Positions 53,381 to 63,289 of a stretch of 64,000 nt of DNA are shown piece by piece; the stretch's first letter is position 1; every line of letters starts with the position of its first letter. The stretch covers positions 3,596,001-3,660,000 of the forward strand of contig OY751489.1 of NCBI GenBank assembly GCA_963565915.1, read 5' to 3'. Source of the DNA: Entoloma clypeatum. Taxonomy: Eukaryota; Basidiomycota; Agaricomycetes; Agaricales; Entolomataceae. Below the pieces are notes generated by a model. The model was not told the DNA's origin. It did no database searches and saw nothing but the letters and a program-made list of their open reading frames with translations. A program made the translations under genes and the position numbers.

Positions 53381-53599
53381 TGCTCCACCCCTCTTCCACA
53401 CCTGCCTCCTCTCTGGAGACTCCCGGCCCATCCGTCGCCCATTTCATCACCCCTGCTGTGCCATCTGGCATCCACCCACTGTGTTTACTGCTGCCATGCC
53501 TCTTTCTGCACCCACCTACTCTCCGGAGACTCCCAGCACATCCGCCGCCCATCCCTTGCCACCAACCCTGCTCTTCCACTCTCTGCCACCCCATTCCTA

Positions 53600-54230
53600 T
53601 GATCTCCCGTAGATGAAGAAATCCAAGAGTTAAAAGGGCCTGTATTAGATGGTGACTGTAAACATATCTGCAGTGAATGTGAGAGTTATCTTAAAAGACA
53701 AAGAATTCCTCCTTTTTCCTTGGCTAATGGCCTCTGGCTAGAAAAAATCCCTAAAGAGTTGCAAGACTTGTCGTGCGTTGAAAGAATGCTTATTGTTAAG
53801 GTTCGCCATAACCGATGCATCATCAGAATCAAATCATCTGGTAGATATAAAATAAGAGCAAATGCTATTGTATTTCAGAATCCTGTGCCTAAAATCTATA
53901 ACATCCTGCCTCCTACTAGACCAGACATGGATAAAGTCCTGGCCTTACTGGACCCTGTAAACCCACTGAGCAAGACTTAAAAAAACCCCCTATTCTTGTT
54001 AGGAGAAATAAAGTAGCAAAGGCCCTGAACTGGTTGACTTTGAATCATTCTGACTATCGTGACATTATTATTTCTCAAGACAATTTGGATCAATATCCTG
54101 AAGAAGGCATATCAGTTTCAATTGATAGTCGGCTATCAATTCTGAATAAGGAAAAAGAGGAAACCAGCATACATGATATGATGATATTGAAGAGTCTGAG
54201 AAAACCCATGTTACACTGTTCATCATGATT
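53600..54230 (+). pseudogene. Helitron-associated DUF6570-type fragment
   Basis: The reading frame gives a Cys pair (CSECESYL), then SLANGLWLEKIPKELQDLSC, VERMLIVKVRHNRCIIRIKS, ANAIVFQNPVPKIYNILPP, and after one frameshift KALNWLTLNHSDYRDI. This is the pattern of the DUF6570 domain found near the N-terminus of Helitron Rep-helicase proteins in fungi. The Rep and Pif1-like helicase domains are absent. It is a stub left by deletion or by other insertions next to Copia-2. Confidence 0.75.
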
Positions 54231-54418
54231 TATAGTGTGATTTGATCCATCATTTTGCTGTTTTAAACACTATATACAATATTTTACCATGATAGAATTT
54301 CTGTGGATGAATTAAGAAGTTGCAGTGTGTTTGTAACATGTTTTGAAGCCATGATGGACTGTGGTGACATGTGAATATGAGGCAGATTCCAGGACTTTCT
54401 GCAACTAGTTCCTGTCAT

Positions 54419-54595
54419 GATTAACTGGTTAAAACTGGTTAAAGCTGGTTAAAAAAAGTTAATGAAAAACTTTCTCAGAGGTTAAACTTCAGTTAATGGT
54501 ACACCAAAGTTGTTAACCTTAACCATAGGGTTAAGTTAATTTGAGTTTAGTCATGTTAAGTTAACATTAACTTGCAGTTAAGTAATGTGACTTCA
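54419..54595. mobile_element. GGTTAA-rich MITE-like patch
   Basis: ACTGGTTAAAACTGGTTAAAG at the left and many GGTTAA, GTTAAC, TTAACC words in both orientations over about 175 bp. No ORF. Resembles the TTAACC patch at 29270. Confidence 0.5.
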
Positions 54596-54855
54596 AAACA
54601 CTATTCACCACTACAAAAAATAATTCAATGTAATATCTGATGGAGGCTAAATAGCACCCAATGCACACACAAAAAATACAGTGTCGCTTGATGTTGGGGA
54701 GTGGGTTGTTCTTTGACCCTGGTTGAAAGAAGGTGTTGATATTATTCTTAGGATTGGGGTTGGTTGCAACAGTAGCAGCACTGACATTTGAGTCCAGGGA
54801 CTCCAATCCAACTATGACAAAGGCATTCAGGAAAAATAATAAACTGTTGAGTAGT

Positions 54856-55449
54856 GTCTCAAGGGTCCAGTCTTATGAACTGGAAAATGAATCTGAACTG
54901 GACTGGACTGGACTGGAAAGTTCAGGTCTCACTGATTTTTAGCTCAATCAGTCTCCAGTCTCTCCAAATTTGAAAAAGAAAATTGAACTGGTTCACCCCC
55001 AGTTCTAGTTTTGGGTCTGAAAAATATGAACTGGTTCCAGCTTTTGATCATATATTCATTCAAAAACTATACTTTTATGGGCAAAGATGTTCTTTTATAC
55101 AGTTTTCAATCATTTTTACAAATCAAAAGCCTGTTTTTTCAATCAAAAACTTAAAAATATACTCAATTTGTTATCACATTTTGAATATAAACTCTTGTAA
55201 AAATGATTGAATACTGTATAAAAGAACATCTTTGTCTATAAAAGTACAGTTTTTGAATGAATATATGGTCAAAAACTGGAACCAGTTCATATTTTTCAGG
55301 TCCAAAACTAGAACTGGGGGTAAACCAGTCCATTTTTTTTTTTCAAATTTGGAGAGACTGGAGACTGGTTGAGCTCAAAATCAGTGAGACCTGAACTGCC
55401 AGTTCAGGTTTATTTTCCAGTTCATAAGACTGAACCCTCAAACACTAAT
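54856..55449. mobile_element. ACTGG-rich MITE, copy 2: near-perfect long palindrome
   Basis: Left arm (54856 to about 55130) and right arm (about 55140 to 55449) are inverted complements over roughly 280-290 bp, including TCTTATGAACTGG / CCAGTTCATAAGA, CCCCCAGTTCTAGTTTTGG / inverse, and ATATATTCATTCAAAAACT / inverse. Related to the less symmetric copy at 31627-32153. A transcript would form a long hairpin. Confidence 0.85.
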
Positions 55450-55930
55450 AAGGAGCAGTTAGGTATGGCACTGTGGGTCAATAGGAAGTGGTGTGGAAGG
55501 GGAGAAGAATGGTAAGAAGCAGGATCTCTGTATGGAAGATGTGAACAGGGTGAATACTGGATAATTGATTTTCAATGGAATGATGCAGAAGAACAAAAGA
55601 GTTGTAAGAAAGGTAGGAGACAATTGGCATTGATGTTGGCCATATGCAGAAGCCAGTTTGAAGGACAAAGGGAAAGCCTGTAGTGGTGCGTATCACGTGA
55701 CTTTAAAAACGGAGTGTGAGGGACATTTCTATGTACAAGGTTGAATGGTTAAAACTATGTGTAGATTTTGATGAAAATATTTGCCCAGCAGAGCTAGCTG
55801 GCTAGGCTTACTATGTGCATTGGCAAGAGAAGGGATGTGATGGGAATCTAACTAAGGGATGCCATGAACGGAAGGGGGGGAATGACAAACCATCACCTGT
55901 GAATGGACAAATGGACAAATAGAAGAGGTG
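55450..55930. other. Region without assignable gene
   Basis: No recognised motif; frames on both strands are short. Confidence 0.3.
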
Positions 55931-55933
55931 GAG

Positions 55934-56225
55934 AACATCACAAACAACAAACTGTCACCCACAAATGGGCAAATGGAGGGGAAAGAGGCATCGCAAACAG
56001 AGAGGAGGGACTCAACGGGGATGTAGGAAGTTCCTTGGAGAAAGAGGCACAGGAAATCTGTAGGTTGTTAGCATTCATGAGAGGAGAGGGAGGAGGGAGT
56101 TGCAAACAACAAACTGCCACCCCAAAACAGGCAAACCAAGTTTGAGGACAAGTCAATGGGGGTGTGGGAAGCCTCTTGCAAAAATGGCACATGAGATCTG
56201 TGGGTCAGATTGTCAGCATCAGCTC
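55934..56225 (+). repeat. Degenerate tandem repeat, unit about 165 bp
   Basis: CAAACAACAAACTG followed by CACCC and a GGCAAA word occurs at 55943 and 56102, and later parts of the unit (GGAAGTTCCTTGGAGAAAGAGGCAC; GGAAGCCTCTTGCAAAAATGGCAC) also align. Confidence 0.65.
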
Positions 56226-56704
56226 CTCAAAGGAGCGTTTGTGTCAAAAGCACAACAACATTGACCACCACCAGTCAACGCCGCCACCAATGCACCTGGG
56301 GTGTATGTGGTGCATGGTGGGAGGAGAACAGAAGAGTTCTCGAAGTTCTCATGAAGGTCACCAAGGATATCATGGACTAAGGAGTGCCAGCAAACCCAAG
56401 GTTCAATGTACATGGGATTTCCCCAAAACTCATTTTCTGGGGGGATAGACCGCTTCTTTCATCTCATCCAACCTCCATGCGCACCAAGCAAACTGCATGC
56501 AAGGTAGCAGGGGGTCCAGCAAAATGCATGGCCCTCAGGCTCAAACCGCCAAGTTTACACCACCAAAAGGTCGTTGAGGTCACAAACAATGATGGAAGGA
56601 ATGATAATGTGAGTTCCTTGACAGTGGTTCATTCAACCCCATTGTACAATATACCTACCTAGGCCTGTTCTGATTGCTTATGCAGTGGCGACCGTGTCGG
56701 TTGC
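56226..56704. other. Region without assignable gene
   Basis: No motif recognised. It ends with GACTT (56705-56709), the left target duplication of Gypsy-3. Confidence 0.3.
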
Positions 56705-56709
56705 GACTT

Positions 56710-57080
56710 TGTTATGCTTAACAAACCGTTCCAAGGTTCGGGCAGAGTATGCAGGAAAGTGGAAAGGCGAAGAGCAAAGTGATTGCTAAATCTAAGGAAT
56801 CTACTACAGTACAAGAGGTTTATATAGGTACTGACTATAGGCGGTAGCGGATGAGTCAGTACTGCGGAAGGCAGTGCGCATGAGTAAGGCGACTGCGGAA
56901 AGCGAGTCAGCGCGGGAGCGAAGTATACTAAAAGGGGATGACGAAGTAATGTAATGAGTCAGACTGGGAATCGAAGGTTGCGAAAGTAGACATTGGACAT
57001 AGTGAGTTCGTAAGAGGGCGCCGAGTCGGGCCGATAAGAAAAAGATATGACGTGGTCCTCATACCGTAGAGTCCGTAACA
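56710..57080 (-). repeat. Gypsy-3 3' LTR
   Basis: 371 bp; keeps the CpG sites that are lost in the other LTR. Confidence 0.95.
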
Positions 57081-57114
57081 TGTTCCCCTCTCCAAGCTCT
57101 GTGTCCTCACAGAG

Positions 57115-57486
57115 TCACTGTTCCCATCCCTTGTTGTTGCCAGGGTTGGACCAGTTCAGACTCTCATTGAGGCTCCAATCGTATATCAACTCCTCATTGA
57201 TAGCTACGGCGAGTTCAAGGCCTTTGATGGCCAGCCGAATGCGTCGATTTTCGATGACGAGGGTGCTGGTGTAATTCCTGAGAACCTGTTTCTCTTCGGG
57301 AGTCGGGGCGACGGGGAGATTGGACAATGAATGAAGTCGGATATTCATCTGGCGATGAAGGAGATCGGCGAGGGAAGTTTCAAGGGCATGGATTTGGTCT
57401 CTCATGGAGAGCGCTTTGTTCATAAGGGCGGCGATGGCGGGGTTGATGTTGGTGGTAGAGGTGGAGGTGACGATGGTGTTTGACAT
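57115..57486 (-). CDS. Extra ORF between pol and the 3' LTR of Gypsy-3
   Basis: An intact 123-codon frame starting MSNTIVTSTSTTN. It can be extended upstream in frame to 57657, but Met at 57486 follows the chromodomain end, so it is the likely start. Predicted features: a Ser/Thr-rich start, a heptad-like helix (IAALMNKALSMRDQIHALET, LADLLHRQ) and a second helical stretch (LVIENRRIRLAIKGLELAVA). It shows no Cys/His motif, signal peptide or membrane segment. Its uninterrupted state contrasts with pol. I do not recognise it; candidates are a coiled-coil accessory protein of the element or a captured host fragment. It does not resemble an env. Confidence 0.6.
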   Translation of the reverse strand: MSNTIVTSTSTTNINPAIAALMNKALSMRDQIHALETSLADLLHRQMNIRLHSLSNLPVAPTPEEKQVLRNYTSTLVIENRRIRLAIKGLELAVAINEELIYDWSLNESLNWSNPGNNKGWEQ

Positions 57487-57619
57487 GGCGGTGAGGATAA
57501 TTGAGAGGTAAAAGAAGAATGGGGTGGCTATATTGGGCAGGGAGAAGACTAGAGCGGGGAACTCGGTGTGTGGTTGACTGATGAGGTCGATACTGCCATG
57601 GGTTTTGAGAACTCGTCTT

Positions 57620-58108
57620 TTATTGTGGACGAGACAGGTTCTGCCGATGGAAATCACAGATCAAATCTTGAGCATTCTGAACATTAGCTCGAGGTTCCCA
57701 TGTGTTCTCTTCTGGACCATATCCTTCCCACTGGACGAGGTACTGGATCTTTCCGTGGAACTTTCGAGAGTCTAGGATCGTAGACACATGGTACTCTTCT
57801 TGTCCTTCGATGATGATCGGATCAGGGGCTGGTTTCTTTTTCTGGATGGCGTACTTCGGAGTTTCATATGGTGACAACAGGGTCTCGTTGAACACAGGAT
57901 AAATCATTTTCCACATCTTCGGAAGATCAAGAAGGTACGCGCTAGCTCCTTTCTTCTCTAGGACTTTGAATGGTCCATGTCGGAGTGCATCAAGTTTCTT
58001 TGAGGGGCGATCGGTCCTGATGTTCGTCCCTTCCAGCCACACCTTGTCTCTGATGTGGTAGTCCCGAGACGGACTTCGCCGTGTGTCAACTGTCTTCTTC
58101 ATCTGATC
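57620..58108 (-). CDS. Gypsy-3 integrase C-terminus with chromodomain
   Basis: 160 open codons: RDKVWLEGTNIRTDRPSKKL and GPFKVLEKKGASAYLLDLP form the GPF/Y module, then EYHVSTILDSRKFHGKIQYL and VQWEGYGPEENTWEP, a complete chromodomain with aromatic positions (Y, W, W). Chromodomains of this group bind methylated histone H3 Lys9 and steer integration into heterochromatin. A TAG just upstream (58106) separates it from the integrase core in the same reading direction. Confidence 0.88.
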   Translation of the reverse strand, partial: DQMKKTVDTRRSPSRDYHIRDKVWLEGTNIRTDRPSKKLDALRHGPFKVLEKKGASAYLLDLPKMWKMIYPVFNETLLSPYETPKYAIQKKKPAPDPIIIEGQEEYHVSTILDSRKFHGKIQYLVQWEGYGPEENTWEPRANVQNAQDLICDFHRQNLSRPQ

Positions 58109-58930
58109 CTATGCTTGTTTCAGCGCTGCATTGGCTTCTTCTCGTGCCTGTTTGAGTTTTTTCAAGAAGTCGTTGGTAGCCGGATTGGTATCTTCTAACA
58201 CGAGCTCTCTCTTCCACGGATGTAAACCGTAGTTGAGGTAGAATGGGGTGTGCTTCGTTGCCTGATGTTCTTTGTCATTGTACTGGAACTCTGCGATTGC
58301 GATCCATTCAGCCCAATCATCCTGTAGATGGTTGACAAAGTTTTGTAAGAACGCTTCCGTTTCCTGATGCGATCGCTCGGCCTGTCCGTCAGTCTGTGGG
58401 TGGTATGCAGTGGACAGGTTCCTCTTGATCCCTAGCATGCGGCAGAGTATCTCCATGAACTTCGCGGCGAACTGCGGTCCCCTATCGCTGATGATCTTCT
58501 TGGGGATCCCATGAAGCTTCCATATCTGATCCCAATAGATCTTGGCTAATCCTTCAGCTGATAGTTCCACGGTTGTTGGAATGAGGTGAAGCATCTTCGA
58601 ATGTCTATCCGTGATGACCAGAATTGCGTTTTTTCCATCAGATTCTGGTATTGGTCCCACAACATCGATTCCTATGTCTTCCCATGGGTGACTTGGTGCT
58701 GCATGGGGATGTAGCAGAGCATGTCGCTTTTGTCGGTTAATCTTGTTGCATTGACAAGTGTCGCAACCCTTCACGTACTTCTTCACATCATGCAGTATGG
58801 TAGGCCACCAGTAGGTGCGAGTGAGGAGTTCATGTGTCCGGTACTGTCCTGGATGTCCAGCCACTGGTGCATCGTGTGACTCGAACATCAATTCTTGTCG
58901 TAATTGTGGATCTGGTGGGACATAGACTCA
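58109..58930 (-). pseudogene. Gypsy-3 integrase core
   Basis: Open at 58891-58109 (260 aa). Zinc site: HDAPVAGHPGQYRTHELLTR and CDTCQCNK. Catalytic core: IGIDVVGPIPESDG, ISDRGPQFAAKFMEI and DGQAERSHQETEAFL supply D, D, E. TGA at 58928 lies just before VYVPPDPQLRQELM where Arg is expected. Catalytic residues are intact. Confidence 0.88.
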
Positions 58931-59099
58931 TTCTCCTGCATAGGTGATCCCATTCTCCTGCTGATACCAATGAGGATTCTTTTTTAGGCCCTGCGCTTCT
59001 TCTGTCTCCATGTGGTTCGAAGCCTTGATGCGTGCGATCCATGGGTTTTTGATGGTCGTGACGTTTCCAATTTTGATGGAATCAGATGTTTCACCCCCT

Positions 59100-60902
59100 T
59101 CAAAGAATTGTTCCTCTGTGAACATCTCCATTTGTACCACATCTTCTGATTCCAACCGTTTCAAGCTCCTTGAGCATTTGGTCACTGTCCTGTGGTTCGA
59201 GTTCCGCTTCATACCAGGGTAAGCGTGCCAGGATGTCCGCTTTCGCATTGGTCTTGCCGGGCACATGCTGTAATTCAAAGTCATAGTCTTGTAACTTCAT
59301 TTTCCAGCGTCGCTGTCGTTGATTCAGGTCTTGAGGACGACGGAAATATTCCAGGTTCTTGTGATTGGTCAAGATTTCGAAATGTTCCCTGGCTTCGAGC
59401 AGATAGTGTCTCCAATCTTTTAATGCTTCCACAACCGCCAGGAGTTCCTTGTCATATATCTCGTAATTCTGTTCGGCTGCAAACATGGTCCGTGACAAGA
59501 ACGCGATGGAGTGCCATTTGTTGTCTTGCTTCTGAGAGAGTACTGCTCCAATTGCATAGCCTGATGCATCGGTTTCAACCCTGAACTGTCCCTCTGGTTT
59601 CGGTAATGCCAAGACTGGTGCCGATGTAATTGCCCGTATGAGACCTTCAAAAGCTTGCTGCTCTGTTGGTCCCCAAATAAATGCCGTACCGCCTGTGAGC
59701 GCGGTGAGAGGTTTCGCGATGTTTGAGTACCCTTCAATAAAACGTCGATAGAAGTTAGCAAATCCAAGGAACTTCTGAACTTTCTTTTTTGATGTGGGTG
59801 CTCGCCAGTTTCGAATTGTATTCACCTTCTCAGTTTCCATCTCAACACGTCCCTCACCAACCACATATCCCAATATAGGACATTTCGTTACTTCCCATAA
59901 ACACTTCTTCTCCTTTAGGAACAAATCATTGTCCGATAGGATCTGTAGGATTTCTTTGGTGTTTCGCGCGAGTTCTTCCTTGGTTTTACCGATAACCACA
60001 ATGTCATCCATGTAGATCACGCAGATATGTCGGCAGATTTGGTCCCGGAATAGACTAGCCATCATTCGAGAGAACGTTCCTGGGGAGTTGCAAAGACCGA
60101 AAAACATGACCAATGGTTCAAACAATCCTCGACTGGTGAGGAAGGCAGCTTTCCATTCATCGCCCTCCTTAATCCGGACGTTGTTATAGCCCCACATGAT
60201 GTCCATTTTATTGAAGTAGACCGCATCTTTCAGTACGTCCAAGAGATCAGATATTCGTGGGAGTGGGAACTTGTCTTTGACCGTGAATTTATTGACCATG
60301 CGGTAATCTTGTACCAATCGTTTGGAGCCATCCTTCTTGTTGATGAAGAAGCAAGGGGAGGCATAAGGGGATTTGGATGGGCGGATCTTTCCTGTTGCTA
60401 GACCCTCATCGATGAACGCGTCCAATTCCTCTCGTTCTTTTTGCGTCATAGGATATGTATTTCCCCCTAGTTCCTTTGGTGCGTCCGGTGTAAGTTCAAT
60501 ACCATGGTCCCATTCCCTCTCCTTTGGGATCTTGTCAAAATTCTCTTTTTCGAAGAGATGAGTGAATCGTTCAACATATGAGGGTCGTTTGGTTGTGGGA
60601 GGTGGTGTGGGAGTGACAGCTTCCAAGATAGGGTCTCCAGGCTTCCATTTCTGATCCGACCTTTTGGGTGCATCTTTGTTGCGCACCTCAACCATGCGAA
60701 CCCGGTGTTTGCGACCATCAAGATTAACCCTGAAATCCAAGTGTTTGGTTCGACATGTTGTTGGGCACCGGTTAAATGTTACCATGCCGGTTGTCCAATT
60801 GATTGTGGGGTTGTGGTGTACCAACCAGTCATGTCCCAAGAGCATGTCCGTTCTCCCAATGTCCAGTACCATTGCTTCCATGGTTTCCTGATGTGCTCCC
60901 AA
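59100..60902 (-). CDS. Gypsy-3 protease end, reverse transcriptase and RNase H
   Basis: 600 uninterrupted codons. The protease second half is MLLGHDWLVHHNPTINW. RT: LFEKENFDKIPKEREWDHGI, RPSKSPYASPCFFINKKDG, MDIMWGYNNVRI (first catalytic Asp) and VIYMDDIVVIG (Asp pair). RNase H: VETDASGYAIGAVLSQ (Asp), NYEIYDKELLAVVEAL (Glu), then LTNHKNLEYFRR, where Asn (59364-59366) stands in place of the usual catalytic Asp. In Gypsy-1 the same site is TDHKNLEYF. The last ~20 residues are out of frame after a shift near 59160. Met 60902 is simply the first Met after TGA 60942; the true frame begins in the protease. Confidence 0.93.
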   Translation of the reverse strand: MGAHQETMEAMVLDIGRTDMLLGHDWLVHHNPTINWTTGMVTFNRCPTTCRTKHLDFRVNLDGRKHRVRMVEVRNKDAPKRSDQKWKPGDPILEAVTPTPPPTTKRPSYVERFTHLFEKENFDKIPKEREWDHGIELTPDAPKELGGNTYPMTQKEREELDAFIDEGLATGKIRPSKSPYASPCFFINKKDGSKRLVQDYRMVNKFTVKDKFPLPRISDLLDVLKDAVYFNKMDIMWGYNNVRIKEGDEWKAAFLTSRGLFEPLVMFFGLCNSPGTFSRMMASLFRDQICRHICVIYMDDIVVIGKTKEELARNTKEILQILSDNDLFLKEKKCLWEVTKCPILGYVVGEGRVEMETEKVNTIRNWRAPTSKKKVQKFLGFANFYRRFIEGYSNIAKPLTALTGGTAFIWGPTEQQAFEGLIRAITSAPVLALPKPEGQFRVETDASGYAIGAVLSQKQDNKWHSIAFLSRTMFAAEQNYEIYDKELLAVVEALKDWRHYLLEAREHFEILTNHKNLEYFRRPQDLNQRQRRWKMKLQDYDFELQHVPGKTNAKADILARLPWYEAELEPQDSDQMLKELETVGIRRCGTNGDVHRGTIL

Positions 60903-61250
60903 ATCCAGTTTGACTTCAGCAAGTTGGCTCGCCTTCTGTTGTCAATTTGGTGATCCATCCACATTTAGAATTGCTATGGGCAGTATTCCTCACATGGGGA
61001 GATTCTGTTCGCGTACTATTCTGGGATGGATGCACATGCGTTCACATCCGCTGTCAACCTCAGGTCGGATAACCTTTGGCCCTTGTCATGTCCTGAGCTG
61101 AGCTAACAGCCTGATCTCTCGTCTTTTCGGAGGTTTATCTCCCTTCACAATCTTAGTCGACGCAGCGGCTCGCTTGGCAGGGATGACATAGGTTCTATTG
61201 TCTGCAGTCATACAAGGCAAGCAAGTCCATTTAATAGATAAGGGTCGCGA
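60903..61250 (-). pseudogene. Gypsy-3 protease, N-terminal half
   Basis: VIRPEVDSGCERMCIHPRIV includes the DSG active site; REQNLPM is followed by TGA (60990), and NVDGSPN by TGA (60942). Both are best read as former CGA. Confidence 0.8.
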
Positions 61251-61261
61251 CTTAGCATTGT

Positions 61262-62858
61262 TTAATCGGACCCTTCGGGAAAATCCTTCTCGTCGGCTTC
61301 TAGGATTGTGGTTTCATCATTCTCGGCATCTTCCTCGGACACCTTCCTAACCCTTCCGGAGTTCTTCTTTGGCTTGCGGCAGTTGCGCGCGATATGGCCT
61401 TCTTGGTCACAGTTGAAACACTTGCGACCATCTTTCTTCTTTGGAGCGCTACAGTCTTTAGCCAGGTGACCAAAGCGTTGACAGTTGTAGCAACGGGCGA
61501 CTCCTGCTTTGTCAATTTCCATGGCTTTGCCCTGACCACCATAAGTGGTACCCGATCCGGTGCGCATGTCGCCGCCACCTCGGATGACCGTGTGTGTCCT
61601 TCCATCTGTCGTCCCTTGTTTCGGATCTCCTTTGTGTAATTGGTGTACGTCTTGCCATCGCTAGCCACTTGTTCAGAGATTCTGCGGTTGACGTTTTTCT
61701 CTAGGATGTATTTCCCAGTTTCTTCGCCAAGGTTTGACAGTTTCAAGAGTTCTTCAAATTCATCCAAGAATTCATCAACAGTGCATTTCTCTTGTTTCAG
61801 GACTTCGAGTCTCGCTTTGGCAGCGACCGACTTGTTGGCGATAGAGAATTGTGTGGCGATATCATTGGAAAAACCTAGCCAGGTGATGTTCTCGTTGTCA
61901 ACGGCAAGAGCGTCTAACTTGTTACTGGCCCAGTGTCTGCCAGACCCTTCCATCATGCGGGATAGTACTGCAAGAATCTTCTGATCATCTGTGAGGCTCT
62001 TTTGGAACCTGATGTATAGTTTGGTGGCCTTCCACCACTCGTCAAAGGTATATCTGTCCTTGAACATCCCAGGATCCTTGATGATCTTGGATGTATCCAT
62101 TGTTTGTACAGCCAGAACTTCTGCCATGTTTAAAGTCTGCGGAGGAGGAGAGGAGTTGGGTTGTTGGGATAAAGATGGGGTTTGGGATACAGGTAAGGAT
62201 TGAAAATGAGTCCCTGTTCTAGGCGTCTGTTCGATATCTGACTGCGCGGAGTCAAAAGTAAATTTGTCAGGGGACTCATTGGCGGAATCGGAGGCAAAAT
62301 GTTCAGAGTATTTTCTCTGTAAATCTCTAAGGAATCTCTGTTCCTGCACGTCTGTTGGTCGCGAGAAGGGGTCAAGTCTCTCATTTCGTGCCCAACGGTT
62401 GTACTCAGTCTGTTGTTCTTCAGTGGTGAAGTGGGCATAGATCTGCTGCTTCGAGTAAGACATGATGATGTGGCTCTGGGACGTCTCAATGTGAGCGTCG
62501 TAATCAATCTTCTGATAACGGTTGTCTGGACACCGATAAACTCTCTGATCTCTGTGATCCGACCTGTCTGAGGTCCTTCTTGAATGCGAAAGCTTTCAAG
62601 TTCGTTCTGTCGGGCGTTGTAATGCGCGATCTGGTGTTGCCGAGCAAGATGGATGCTCTCTGCTATCTCGCCGTGGGGGCGATGCTCGTCGTTGTCTAGT
62701 TCTTTGTCAAGCACCTGCTGTAGGATGTGACAGATCTCCGATTCGATGTACTGCTGGATGAGTGTAAAATCGATACTGTCTCGAGGACTTAGCTCCTCCT
62801 GTTGGGCTTCTGGCGTGCTGAATGGGTTACTGGTGAAGTCTTCAAAGAAGCGCGACAT
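61262..62858 (-). pseudogene. Gypsy-3 gag
   Basis: Three overlapping open blocks: 62858-62535 (SRFFEDFTSNPFSTPEAQQE, HGEIAESIHLARQHQ), 62463-61580 (SYSKQQIYAHFTTEEQQTEY; gag core FDEWWKATKLYIRFQKSL and VDEFLDEFEELLKLSNLGEE) and 61567-61262 with two CCHC knuckles, CYNCQRFGHLAKDC and CFNCDQEGHIARNC. Single-base shifts near 62550 and 61585 separate them. The first block is the part copied at 1-380. Gag packages the RNA in cytoplasmic particles. Confidence 0.87.
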
Positions 62859-62918
62859 CTTGACTCGTCTGGTAGTTGCTCTCTTCGCTCTGGGCGAACC
62901 TAACGAGATTTAGCAACT

Positions 62919-63289
62919 TGTTATGCTTAACAAACTGTTCCAAGGTTCGGGCAGAGTATGCAGGAAAGTGGAAAGGCGAAGAGCAAAGTGATTGCTAAAT
63001 CTAAGGAATCTACTACAGTACAAGAGGTTTATATAGGTACTGACTATAGGCGGTAGCGGATGAGTCAGTACTGCAGAAGGCAGTGCGCATGAGTAAGGCG
63101 ACTGTGGAAAGCGAGTCAGCACGGGAGCGAAGTATACTAAAAGGGGATGACAAAGTAATGTAATGAGTCAGACTGGGAATCGAAGGTTGCGAAAGTAGAC
63201 ATTGGACATAGTGAGTTTATAAGAGGGCGCCGAGTCGGGCCGATAAGAAAAAGATATGACATGGTCCTCATACCGTAGAGTCCGTAACA
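62919..63289 (-). repeat. Gypsy-3 5' LTR
   Basis: 371 bp. Compared with the 3' LTR it has lost seven CpG sites (eight substitutions), for example TTCGTAA to TTTATAA. Confidence 0.95.

Larger units (their letters stand above)
56710..63289 (-). mobile_element. Gypsy-3: full-length chromovirus, inactive but well preserved
   Basis: LTRs of 371 bp (56710-57080 and 62919-63289; TGTTATGC...CCGTAACA) with a perfect 5-bp target duplication GACTT (56705-56709, 63290-63294). Coding order on the minus strand: gag, protease, RT, RNase H, integrase, chromodomain, then an extra small ORF. LTRs differ at 8 of 371 positions, all at CpG and all mutated in the 5' LTR (right side). Stops in pol at 60990, 60942 and 58928 are TGA for CGA; frameshifts at about 62550, 61585 and 59160. 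Confidence 0.96.

Noticed and set aside
57115..57657. An env-like protein in Gypsy-3
   Set aside because: The hydrophobic stretch near 57500 lies upstream of the likely start codon; the protein from 57486 has no signal peptide, membrane segment or cysteine pattern.
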